NCBI GenBank assembly: GCA_030841245.1
Contig: JAVEDG010000368.1
Coordinates: forward strand, 1 to 8,771
From: Actinomycetota bacterium
GTDB lineage: Bacteria > Actinomycetota > Actinomycetes > JACCUZ01
Length of the DNA: 8,771 nucleotides
Reading direction: 5' to 3'
This document shows, piece after piece, positions 1 through 6,790 of this stretch. Position 1 is the stretch's first letter; every line of letters starts with the position of its first letter. Both the position numbers and the translations under genes were made by a program. Under the pieces are notes generated by a model. That model worked only from the letters and a program-made list of their open reading frames with translations, searched no databases and was not told the DNA's origin.

Positions 1-2541
1 AAGGACGGCGTCGCCCTGCTCGAGGAGCTCGGCGCTCTGGTGCCCGGCCGCGACGAGGAGCGCAAGCGCCGGCTCACCCCGCTCGGCCGCCAGCTCGCCC
101 AGCTGCCCGTCGACCCACGGCTGGCCCGCATGGTCGTCGAGGCGGACCGCAACGGGTGCGCCCACGAGGTGCTCGTCATCACAGCCGCGATGTCGATCCA
201 GGATCCGCGCGAGCGGCCGGTCGAGCACCAGCAGGCGGCCGACGATAAGCACCGCCGCTTCGCCGACGAGCGCTCCGACTTCCTCGCCTACTGGAACCTG
301 TGGTCCTACCTGCAGGACGAGCGGCAGGCCCGCACCGGCAACGCATTCCGCCGGATGTGCCGCGCCGAGTTCCTGCACTACCTGCGGGTGCGCGAGTGGC
401 AGGACCTGGTCGGCCAGCTGCGCCAGGTTGCCCGAAGTCTCGGCCTGCAGGTCGGCGAGCCGGTCTCCGACGCGGATGCGCGCCGCAACCTGGTGCACCG
501 CTCGCTGCTCGCGGGGCTGCTCTCCCACATCGGGCTCTGGGAGGACGAGAAACGGGAGTACGTCGGGGCGCGGGGTGCGAGCTTCGCCGCCTGGCCCGGA
601 TCGGCGCTGTTCAAGAAGCCGCCGCGCTGGGTGATGGCAGGCGAGTTGGTCGAGACCTCGCGGCTCTGGGGACGGGACCTCGGCCGGATCGACCCCGAGT
701 GGGTGGAGCCGCTCGCCGACCACCTGGTCAAACGCAGCTACAGCGAGCCGCACTGGTCGGCCAAGCATGGTGCGGTGATGGCGCACGAGAAGGTCACGCT
801 CTACGGCGTACCCGTCGTCGCCTCGCGCCGCGTCGCCTATGGCCGCATCGACGCCGAGCTCTCCCGCGAGCTGTTCATCCGGCACGCGCTGGTCGAGGGC
901 GACTGGCGCACGCACCACGCGTTCTTCCGCGCCAACCGCGAGCTGCTCGACGAGGTCGAGGAGCTCGAGCACCGTACGAGGCGTCGCGACATCCTGGTCG
1001 ACGACGAGGAGCTGTTCGGGTTCTATGACCGGCGCATCCCGGCCGAGGTCGTCTCAGGCCGGCACTTCGACGCGTGGTGGAAGAACGCTCGTCGCGAGAC
1101 GCCCGACCTGCTCGACTTCGAGCGGGCCATGCTGGTGCGTGAGGACTCGGAGCAGGTCTCTGCCGCCGACTACCCAGACGTGTGGGAGCAGGACGACCTG
1201 GCACTGCAGCTGACCTACCAGTTCGAGCCGGGCACCGCCGCCGACGGCGTCACCGCGCACGTGCCGATCGACGTGCTCAACCGGCTCCGCCCCGACGGAT
1301 TCGACTGGCAGGTGCCCGGACTGCGGCTCGACCTGGTCACCGCCCTCATTCGCTCGCTGCCCAAGAACCTTCGCCGGCTCTTCGTGCCGGCCCCCGGCAC
1401 GGCCGCTGCGGTGCTGTCCGCAGTGGAAACACCGGACGTCGGCCACACCGAGCCGATCACCGACGTGATGAGTCGCGAGCTGCGTCGCCGCTCGGGCGTC
1501 ACGGTCCCGCACAACACGTGGGACTGGTCGCGGGTCCCCGAACACCTTCGGATGACGTTCCGCGTCGAGGACGAGACGGGCGCGACCGTCGGCGAGGGCA
1601 AGGACCTCGCGGCCCTGGTCACCCTGCTGCGCCCGGCCGTCAGGGAGACGGTCGCGCGGGCGGCGAGCGGGATCGAGCGGACCGGCCTGACGTCGTGGAC
1701 GTTCGGCCCGCTGCCCGAGACGTTCGAGCAGACGATCGGCGGTCGGACCGTCAAGGGCTTCCCGGCCCTCGTCGATGCGGGCTCGACCGTGTCACTGCAG
1801 GTCCTCGGCTCGTCGGCGGAGGCCGAGCGGTCGACCTGGACCGGCGTGCGCCGGCTGCTGGCGTTGACCGTCTCGTCACCGCTGCCCAACGTCGTACGCC
1901 GGCTGGACAACCGCACCAAGCTGGCCCTCGGGCACAACCCGCACGGTGGCGTGCCCGCGCTGCTCGACGACTGCCTCACGGCCGCGCTCGACGAGCTGAT
2001 GCGCCGGCACGGCGAAGTCCCCCGCGACGAGACCGGCTTCGCTGCCCTGCGCGACGCCGTCCGCGACGAGCTCCCCGAGATCGCGTACGTCGTGGTGACG
2101 ACGGTCGCGGCGCTTTTGACCGCTGTCGGCGAGATCGAGGCGCGGGTGTCCGGCACCACCAGTGCGGCTGCGCTTCCCTCGACCCTTGACGTGCGCCATC
2201 AGCTGACCGGCCTGGTGCACTCCGGCTTCGTCGCCGAGACGGGGGTACGCCGGCTGCCCGACGTACGCCGCTACCTCACAGCCCTGGCCCGTCGGCTCGA
2301 CACGCTCGCCACGGCTCCCGGGCGCGATCACGACCGGTTGGCGACCGTGGCGCGGGTGCAGGAGGAGTACGACAAGTTCCTCGCCGAGCTGGCGCCGGCC
2401 AGTCGCTCGGAGCCGGCCGTGCGCGACATCCGCTGGATGATCGAGGAGCTGCGGGTCAGCCTGTTCGCCCAGACCGTCGGCACGTCAGGCCCGATCTCCG
2501 AGAAGCGCATCTACAAGGCGATGGACACCGCCGCCGGCTGA
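1..2541 (+). CDS. hrpA: ATP-dependent RNA helicase HrpA, C-terminal part (5' end outside window)
   Basis: The frame is open from base 1, so the gene starts upstream; 846 residues are visible and stop at TGA 2539-2541. HrpA proteins are usually near 1300 residues, so the DEAH helicase core (Walker A, DEAH, motif VI) is missing from view. What is seen: a helicase-associated winged-helix/ratchet region at about residues 1-160 (LEELGAL, then LTPLGRQLAQLPVDPRLARM), an OB-fold at about 165-270 (HRSLLAGLLSHIGL, then a KKPPRWVMAGELVETSRLW stretch), then a long DUF3418-type tail that ends in the family-typical SLFAQ...GPISEKRIYKAMD. This domain order is specific to the bacterial HrpA branch of DEAH/RHA helicases. 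Family knowledge: HrpA is a cytoplasmic RNA helicase, linked in E. coli to mRNA processing and to rescue of stalled or collided ribosomes. No frameshift is visible. The GTG at 40 is an internal valine codon, not a start. Confidence 0.95.
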   Translation, partial: KDGVALLEELGALVPGRDEERKRRLTPLGRQLAQLPVDPRLARMVVEADRNGCAHEVLVITAAMSIQDPRERPVEHQQAADDKHRRFADERSDFLAYWNLWSYLQDERQARTGNAFRRMCRAEFLHYLRVREWQDLVGQLRQVARSLGLQVGEPVSDADARRNLVHRSLLAGLLSHIGLWEDEKREYVGARGASFAAWPGSALFKKPPRWVMAGELVETSRLWGRDLGRIDPEWVEPLADHLVKRSYSEPHWSAKHGAVMAHEKVTLYGVPVVASRRVAYGRIDAELSRELFIRHALVEGDWRTHHAFFRANRELLDEVEELEHRTRRRDILVDDEELFGFYDRRIPAEVVSGRHFDAWWKNARRETPDLLDFERAMLVREDSEQVSAADYPDVWEQDDLALQLTYQFEPGTAADGVTAHVPIDVLNRLRPDGFDWQVPGLRLDLVTALIRSLPKNLRRLFVPAPGTAAAVLSAVETPDVGHTEPITDVMSRELRRRSGVTVPHNTWDWSRVPEHLRMTFRVEDETGATVGEGKDLAALVTLLRPAVRETVARAASGIERTGLTSWTFGPLPETFEQTIGGRTVKGFPALVDAGSTVSLQVLGSSAEAERSTWTGVRRLLALTVSSPLPNVVRRLDNRTKLALGHNPHGGVPALLDDCLTAALDELMRRHGEVPRDETGFAALRDAVRDELPEIAYVVVTTVAALLTAVGEIEARVSGTTSAAALPSTLDVRHQLTGLVHSGFVAETGVRRLPDVRRYLTALARRLDTLATAPGRDHDRLATVARVQEEYDKFLAELAPASRSEPAVRDIRWMIEELRVSLFAQTVGTSGPISEKRIYKAMDTAAG

Positions 2542-2559
2542 CCCTGCTGCTTCACGGCG

Positions 2560-2572
2560 AGGTGGACCACCT
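2560..2572. promoter_or_regulatory. 13-bp dyad in the hrpA/ABC gap, possible operator
   Basis: AGGTGG-A-CCACCT is a perfect 6-bp dyad around one central base, 18 bases after the hrpA stop and about 100 bases before the permease start. A one-base centre cannot form a good RNA hairpin, so a protein-binding dyad is more likely than a terminator. I see no clear -35/-10 pair beside it, so a regulatory role is inference. Confidence 0.25.
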
Positions 2573-2665
2573 TGCCAGGAGGTTCCCAGGATCCGCTCAC
2601 GGACTGCCCAGGCGCGGCCAAGAACGTATGGCAGGACCCGCCGCACCGGCGGACCACACCGACCT

Positions 2666-2670
2666 GGGAG
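2666..2670 (+). promoter_or_regulatory. Ribosome binding site that sets the permease start
   Basis: GGGAG lies 5 bases before GTG 2676. The frame is open further upstream (GTG 2562, ATG 2628), but those starts have no Shine-Dalgarno sequence and would add a Pro/Arg/Gly-rich leader unlike the family's N-terminus. Confidence 0.7.
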
Positions 2671-2675
2671 CCGTC

Positions 2676-4169
2676 GTGTTCTTCGTCTACCTTGCGCGCG
2701 AGCTGCGTCGTCGCGCCCGGCAAGCCACGTTCATCGCGCTCGGACTGGCGGTGGCCGTCGGCCTGGTCCTGTCGGTCACCGCCGCGTCAGCAGGCGTCAA
2801 GAGCGCACAGGGCAAGGTGCTGCAGTCGCTGTACGGCGTGGGCACCGACATCACGGTCACCCGGGCGCCGACGCAGGCCCAAGGCGGACCCCTCGGGTTC
2901 GGCGTACGGTCCGGCAACGGTGACCAGCAACGGCCGAAAGCCGGCACGACGTTCACCCGCGACAACCTCACGTCCGGGCCGCAGCTCGGCGCGTTGAAGG
3001 CCTCGTCGGTCACCCAGGTCCGCTCGGTGCAGGGCGTCGCCGACGCGGTCGGCGCGCTGACGCTCACCGACGTGCGGGTCAGCGGGAAGCTGCCCAACGC
3101 GCAGTCCTTCTCGAACGGCCAGAACGGCAGCCAGGGCAGCGGCGCGGGGCCACCGACATCGTCCAACGGCAGCGGCAGCACTCAGTCGTTCCGGTCGAGC
3201 TTCAAGGTGTCCTCGTTCACCGTCACGGGGGTCGACCCGGCGCACACCTCGCTCGGCACCCTCAGCTCGACGAGCCTGGCCAAGGGGCGGTCGCTGCGCT
3301 CGACCGACACCCACGCCGACGTCGCGGTCGTGACGAGCGACTACGCCAAGCAGCACGACCTCAAGGTCGGCTCGACCATCTCGGTCGCCAGCAAGAAGTT
3401 CACCGTCGTCGGCACCGTCACCGCCCCCCGCGGCTCCAGCCCGACCGACGTCTACATCCCGCTGGCCCGCGCCCAGGCCCTGTCCGGCCTCACCGGGAAG
3501 GTCAACACCGTCTACGTGTCGGCGACGAAGAACACCGCCGTGGACGCTGTCGCCGCCCGGATCAAGAACGCGGTGCCCAGCGCGACGGTGACCACGTCGA
3601 GCGACCTCGCCGGCCAGGTCAGCGGCTCGCTGTCGAGCGCGGCGAGCCTGGCCAACAACCTCGGCAAGTGGCTGTCGATCGCCGTGCTGATCGCGGCGTT
3701 CCTGCTCGCCAGCCTGCTCACACTCTCGGCGGTCTCGCGCCGGGTCCGTGAGCTCGGCACCCTCAAGGCGCTCGGCTGGTCCAGTCGACGGGTCGTTGCT
3801 CAGGTCGTGGGCGAGTCCCTGGTGATCGGCGCGGCGGGAGCAGCCCTCGGTGTCGCCCTCGGCTACGCGGGTGCCTCGGTCGTCAACGCCGTCGCGCCCG
3901 CCCTGACCGCGACGTCGGGGGGCTCGGCCAACACCGGCCCGACGGGCGGCGGACCGGGCGGCCCTCCGGGTGGTGCAGCCGCCGGTCCATTCGGCAACGC
4001 CGCGTCCGCGGCGCACACCGTCACCGTCCACCTGTCCGCGGCGATCGACGGCCGTGCCGTGCTGCTCGCCGTACTGCTGGCCGTCACCGGCGGCCTGCTG
4101 GCCGGCGCGGTCGGCGGATGGCGCGCCGCTCGCCTCCGGCCCGCGGCCGCGCTCGCCCGGATCGCCTGA
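2676..4169 (+). CDS. MacB/FtsX-type ABC transporter permease
   Basis: 497 residues from the GTG at 2676. The topology is that of MacB-like permeases: a positively charged N-terminus (RELRRRARQ), TM1 at about 18-38, a large extracytoplasmic domain at about 39-325, TM2 at about 333-353, TM3 at about 379-400 and TM4 at about 461-481, ending in the family-typical WRAARLRPAAALARIA. The cytoplasmic segment after TM2 (SRRVRELGTLKALGWSSRRV, 354-373) is the conserved FtsX/MacB coupling region. With the ATPase 24 bases downstream it should form a membrane complex; family members expel peptides or drugs or act as mechanotransmitters, and the substrate here is unknown. Two low-complexity segments are odd: a Gln/Asn/Ser/Gly-rich stretch at 143-175 in the outer domain and a Gly/Pro-rich stretch at 414-441 between TM3 and TM4. 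No regulator gene lies beside the pair. Confidence 0.88.
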   Translation: MFFVYLARELRRRARQATFIALGLAVAVGLVLSVTAASAGVKSAQGKVLQSLYGVGTDITVTRAPTQAQGGPLGFGVRSGNGDQQRPKAGTTFTRDNLTSGPQLGALKASSVTQVRSVQGVADAVGALTLTDVRVSGKLPNAQSFSNGQNGSQGSGAGPPTSSNGSGSTQSFRSSFKVSSFTVTGVDPAHTSLGTLSSTSLAKGRSLRSTDTHADVAVVTSDYAKQHDLKVGSTISVASKKFTVVGTVTAPRGSSPTDVYIPLARAQALSGLTGKVNTVYVSATKNTAVDAVAARIKNAVPSATVTTSSDLAGQVSGSLSSAASLANNLGKWLSIAVLIAAFLLASLLTLSAVSRRVRELGTLKALGWSSRRVVAQVVGESLVIGAAGAALGVALGYAGASVVNAVAPALTATSGGSANTGPTGGGPGGPPGGAAAGPFGNAASAAHTVTVHLSAAIDGRAVLLAVLLAVTGGLLAGAVGGWRAARLRPAAALARIA

Positions 4170-4193
4170 CCACCACCGAGAGGGAGACCAGAC

Positions 4194-4883
4194 ATGTACG
4201 AGTTGCACGACGTCACCAAGCGCTACGCCACAGCACGCGGGCCGGTGCTCGCCCTGGACCGCCTCGACCTGACCATCCCCGACGGCGAGTGGCTGGCGGT
4301 TCAGGGACCCACCGGGCAGGGCAAGAGCACCTTGCTGCAGATGCTCGGCGGGCTGGACCGGCCGACGACCGGCAGCGTGGTGCTCGACGGCACCGACCTG
4401 GCCAGGGCGTCGGAGCTCACGGCGAGCCGGTTGCGAGCAAGACAGATCGGCTTCGTGTTCCAAAGCTTCAACCTGATCCCCACGCTCTCGGCACAGGAGA
4501 ACGTCGAGACAGCACTGGTCCCCTTGCGGGTCCGACCGAGCGAGCGGCGGACGAGGGCGGCCGAGGCGCTGGACTCCGTCGGCCTCACCGATCGGGCTCG
4601 GCACCTGCCGAGCGAGCTGTCCGGCGGCCAGCAGCAGCGCGTCGCGATCGCCAGGGCGCTCGTCAAGGCACCTGCGGTGCTGCTCGCCGACGAGCCGACG
4701 GGCAACCTCGACGAGGACACCCGCCACGACATCATGGCCGTGCTCGAGGCGCTGTGGCGGGAGCGTGGCCTGACCTTCGTGCTCGTCACCCACGACCGCA
4801 CGATCGCGGCCCGAGCACAGCGACGCGTGACGATGAGGGACGGTCGCCTCCAGGAGACCGAGGCGGTCGTCGACGCCACCTGA
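4194..4883 (+). CDS. ABC transporter ATP-binding protein (LolD/MacB family)
   Basis: 229 residues, the usual size for this family. All ATPase motifs are intact: Walker A GPTGQGKST (38-46), Q-loop Gln90 in FVFQSFNLIP, signature LSGGQQQR (142-149), Walker B VLLADEP (162-168) with catalytic Glu167, D-loop GNLD (170-173) and H-loop His200 in LVTHD. The FQSFNLIPTLSAQENV context and the ADEPTGNLD box mark the LolD/MacB/FtsE-like group that pairs with MacB-type permeases. ATG 4194 is preceded by AGGGAG at 4181-4186, seven bases upstream. It is the second gene of a two-gene operon with the permease and supplies the ATP hydrolysis at the inner membrane face. Transport substrate not deducible. Confidence 0.93.
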   Translation: MYELHDVTKRYATARGPVLALDRLDLTIPDGEWLAVQGPTGQGKSTLLQMLGGLDRPTTGSVVLDGTDLARASELTASRLRARQIGFVFQSFNLIPTLSAQENVETALVPLRVRPSERRTRAAEALDSVGLTDRARHLPSELSGGQQQRVAIARALVKAPAVLLADEPTGNLDEDTRHDIMAVLEALWRERGLTFVLVTHDRTIAARAQRRVTMRDGRLQETEAVVDAT

Positions 4884-4990
4884 CCTGCAGCCGCTCCCGA
4901 GATGGCGCCCCCGACGCCTGCTGCCGACCTCGCGAGCCAGCGCCGGGCTCAGCAGCGAGGCGGGTCGAGTCCGGCACAGCTACTTCTGGT

Positions 4991-5007
4991 GGATCCGTCT
5001 CGGATCC
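4991..5007. terminator. Short hairpin between convergent genes, possible bidirectional terminator
   Basis: GGATCCG-tct-CGGATCC is a perfect 7-bp inverted repeat with a 3-base loop, in the 145-base gap between the ABC ATPase stop (4883) and the convergent SDR stop (5029). No T-tract follows on either strand, which is common for GC-rich actinobacterial terminators but also leaves the role unproven. Confidence 0.4.
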
Positions 5008-5028
5008 GTAACTGCCGCATGCCAGGGC

Positions 5029-5937
5029 TCAGCCGGGACCCGCCGGGCCGAGGGCGCGAGCCTGCTGCTCGATCCACTCCGTCGCGGGTCGCGCCTTGAT
5101 GCCACGCTCCTGCAAGGGCCCGTCGTCCCAGCGCGGCACCGCGACGTCCATCAGCACACCTGTGCCGAAGACCGAGGCGAGCGCCGGGTTGGGCCGAGCC
5201 AGCAGCCGGGCCCCGAGCCGGGCCGCGAACAACGGCATGACCTGCCGCTTCATGCTGCGCCCGGTGAGTCGCTCGGCGAGCACGATCGCAGCGTTACGGC
5301 TGATCGCCTCCGGCCCGCCGAACTCGATGACCGACGGAGGCTCGGGCTCGACCGCGACGGCCGCGAGCAGCTGGGCCACGTCGTCGATGCCCACCCAGCG
5401 CCTGTCCGTGTCGCCCTTGCCGAAGACCGCGACCTTGCGCTTGGCCAGGTCGAAACGGCCGAGCGGTGCGAGATGGACCTCCTGGAAGGCGTCCGGGCGG
5501 ACCAGGACGGTCCGCATCGACGTCGAACGCAGCCGCTGCTCTGTAGCTTTCTTGGCGCGCTCGAGCGGGAAGCCGATGCCCGCGTCGACCCCGGCGTACG
5601 AGACGTAGACGAAGCGCTCCACCCCGGCCGCGGCCGCCGCGTCGACCAGCGCCGCCATGCCCGCCTCGTCCACCTCGCGGATCGACGGCCCGGGCGCGCC
5701 ACCAAGCTTGCGGGCGATCGCAGTCGCGGTGGCCACCACTGTGTTCACCCCCGCGCAGGCCTGCCCGAGGCTCGCCCGGTCGGTGAGGTCGCCGGGCGAG
5801 GTCTCTGCGCCCAGTGCGCGCAGGGCCTCGTCATCGGTCTGCGGACGAACCAGCGCGCGCACCGTCACCCCGCGGTCGCGCAGCAGCCGGACGACGCGAC
5901 CGCCGAGCTCACCAGTGGCTCCGACGACCAAGATCAT
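5029..5937 (-). CDS. NmrA-like atypical short-chain dehydrogenase/reductase (SDR) family protein
   Basis: 302 residues from ATG 5937. The N-terminus is a Rossmann fold: beta strand MILVV, then the dinucleotide loop GATGELGG (6-13); RALVR (27-31) after the second strand suggests NADP(H), and GDLTD (49-53) is the usual next motif. VERFVYVSYAGVDAG (106-120) matches the position of the SDR active-site strand, but no Tyr sits four residues before Lys129 or Lys130, so the classical YxxxK pair is absent. That fits NmrA-like/atypical SDRs, which act as redox sensors or as reductases on diverse substrates. The C-terminal half (RWVGIDDVAQLL, FGGPEAISRN) is typical of the family. An upstream GTG at 5970 was rejected: it has no ribosome binding site and lies near the predicted transcription start, whereas GGGAG at 5944-5948 is 6 bases before the ATG. 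Substrate and pathway unknown. Confidence 0.85.
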   Translation of the reverse strand: MILVVGATGELGGRVVRLLRDRGVTVRALVRPQTDDEALRALGAETSPGDLTDRASLGQACAGVNTVVATATAIARKLGGAPGPSIREVDEAGMAALVDAAAAAGVERFVYVSYAGVDAGIGFPLERAKKATEQRLRSTSMRTVLVRPDAFQEVHLAPLGRFDLAKRKVAVFGKGDTDRRWVGIDDVAQLLAAVAVEPEPPSVIEFGGPEAISRNAAIVLAERLTGRSMKRQVMPLFAARLGARLLARPNPALASVFGTGVLMDVAVPRWDDGPLQERGIKARPATEWIEQQARALGPAGPG

Positions 5938-5972
5938 GGCCCACTCCCGCCCCAGGTAGGTCCAGTGCACTC

Positions 5973-6001
5973 ACTGTCCGGCCGCGTTCATCGGGCGTCA
6001 A
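5973..6001 (-). promoter_or_regulatory. Candidate promoter of the SDR gene
   Basis: Read on the minus strand, TTGACG (5996-6001) is followed after 17 bases by GACAGT (5973-5978). The -35 box is good and the -10 box weak. Transcription would begin near 5966, giving a leader of about 30 bases that includes the GGGAG ribosome binding site of the ATG at 5937. Confidence 0.4.
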
Positions 6002-6025
6002 GGCCGGCATCGCACGTCAAGGCCG
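5996..6025. repeat. 11-bp direct repeat over the SDR promoter
   Basis: CGTCAAGGCCG occurs at 5996-6006 and again, identical, at 6015-6025, with 19 bases from start to start. On the minus strand each copy contains TTGACG. The near two-turn spacing upstream of the SDR gene is compatible with a tandem binding site for a regulator, or with two overlapping -35 boxes. Confidence 0.45.
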
Positions 6026-6033
6026 TCGCGACG

Positions 6034-6085
6034 CCTGACAGCCTGCGCAACCCGGGCCGCCGGGTCGGCAGCGCAGACCGTCAGG
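6034..6085 (-). terminator. Nested hairpin after the small secreted protein gene
   Basis: Three stacked inverted repeats share one axis: CCTGAC 6034-6039 with GTCAGG 6080-6085, CTGCGC 6043-6048 with GCGCAG 6071-6076, and ACCCGG 6050-6055 with CCGGGT 6060-6065 around a 4-base loop. That gives 18 pairs with small internal loops. It begins 23 bases beyond the stop of the 6109-6420 gene and lies before the SDR promoter, so a transcription terminator is the simplest reading. No U-tract follows. Confidence 0.5.
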
Positions 6086-6108
6086 GGCGCGACGGTCGGG
6101 GCAGCAAC

Positions 6109-6420
6109 TCAGGGCAGGCATTCCCAGACTGTCCCGTGCGATGCGGCCAGCGCGCTGGTGAAAGAGCCGACCGATCCCGGGTCGCTCGTCGCGAAGCCGG
6201 AGATGCTCGGGCCGACGGCTCCGTGCGTGATGGCCGGGAAAGTGTCGTTCTCGCCGCCGTAGTGCGCCAGGTAGTTCAGACCGGCGCCGACGCACGAAGC
6301 GTTGCCGCTGGGGAACCCAGGTGCCGGATAGGCCTGGTCGGCAAGAGCCGGTGCGGTCACAGCAGCCGCAGCGGCTGCGCCGATGGTGAGCGCCACTGCG
6401 GCGCGACCGATGATGTTCAT
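6109..6420 (-). CDS. Small secreted protein of unknown function
   Basis: 103 residues from ATG 6420. The start is firm: AGGAGG (6426-6431) lies 5 bases upstream. Residues 1-27 form a Sec signal peptide: short n-region with Arg6, a long Ala/Val hydrophobic core, and an ALA-DQ cleavage site after Ala27. The mature chain is about 76 residues, with exactly two cysteines (Cys43 and Cys101), able to form one disulfide outside the cell. It is Gly/Ser/Ala-rich, has aromatic residues in LNYLAHYGGENDTFP (48-62) and ends VWECLP. I do not recognise the family; no lipobox, LPXTG sorting signal or catalytic motif is visible. It appears monocistronic: a hairpin follows it, and the upstream DNA holds only a gene remnant on the other strand. 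Confidence 0.8.
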   Translation of the reverse strand: MNIIGRAAVALTIGAAAAAAVTAPALADQAYPAPGFPSGNASCVGAGLNYLAHYGGENDTFPAITHGAVGPSISGFATSDPGSVGSFTSALAASHGTVWECLP

Positions 6421-6431
6421 CTGAGCCTCCT

Positions 6432-6644
6432 GCTCACGATGTGACTGGACGAAGGCCAGCCTCGGTCCGCGCTTTCCCGAGGCACAGAGCCCGTTTCCTG
6501 CCTCCGGCGGGAAATCGTCCCGTGGCCACGGCGAGCTCTGACCCGGTTGGAAGCCCGCTCGCCCGGCTGGTTGGATCGTCAGGTCCGTGGGGGGATGTGG
6601 GCCACCGTCGGGGGCGGACGGGAACACGTCTGCCACACGAAGAC
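6432..6644. other. Non-coding stretch, upstream region of the secreted protein gene
   Basis: No open frame here has a start with a ribosome binding site or recognisable protein content; frames crossing it are Arg/Pro-rich artefacts of GC-rich DNA. It should hold the promoter of the secreted protein gene (minus strand), but I find no convincing -10 box. GGTTGGA is repeated at 6545-6551 and 6569-6575 without clear meaning. Confidence 0.5.
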
Positions 6645-6776
6645 GTGAGCGACGGCGACCTGAGCAACGACGTGAGCGGCAGCGATGTGAGTGGCGTGTA
6701 CGACGCGACCGCCCGCCACTACGACCGCGAGATCGGTGACGAGCTCGACGCCAAGCCGCTCTACCGGGCCATGCTC
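6645..6776 (+). pseudogene. N-terminal remnant of a class I SAM-dependent methyltransferase
   Basis: In frame from GTG 6645 the sequence reads a Ser/Asp/Gly-rich lead (about 6645-6695), then VYDATARHYDREIGDELDAK and PLYRAML, ending at 6776. This resembles the opening helices of class I SAM methyltransferases, in which YDxxAxxYD precedes a GDELxxKPLxRAxL stretch and then the VxDLGCGxG SAM-binding motif. The SAM motif never arrives in any frame: the next bases run straight into the 3' end of the oppositely oriented gene, whose stop is at 6791-6793. I read this as the surviving 5' piece of a gene removed by deletion. The start is uncertain, since several GTG codons lie close together and none has a good ribosome binding site. 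The homology call comes from memory of the family, not from a search. Confidence 0.45.
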
Positions 6777-6790
6777 GGAAGTGCCTCTGC

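Noticed and set aside
1182..2189. 335-codon plus-strand frame inside hrpA
   Set aside because: It is a shifted frame of hrpA, very rich in Arg/Ala/Pro, while the hrpA frame carries conserved DUF3418-type sequence across the same bases.
2787..4793. 668-codon open frame on the minus strand opposite both ABC genes
   Set aside because: Its translation is Arg/Gly/Val-rich without domains, it is antisense to two genes with intact family motifs, and long antisense frames are expected at this GC content.
5938..5970. Upstream GTG start (5970) for the NmrA-like gene
   Set aside because: No ribosome binding site, and the extra 11 residues precede the expected first beta strand; ATG 5937 has GGGAG at good spacing.
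6421..6636. Longer N-terminus for the small secreted protein
   Set aside because: ATG 6420 has AGGAGG and begins a textbook signal peptide; the upstream 72 codons are unstructured and would bury the signal peptide.
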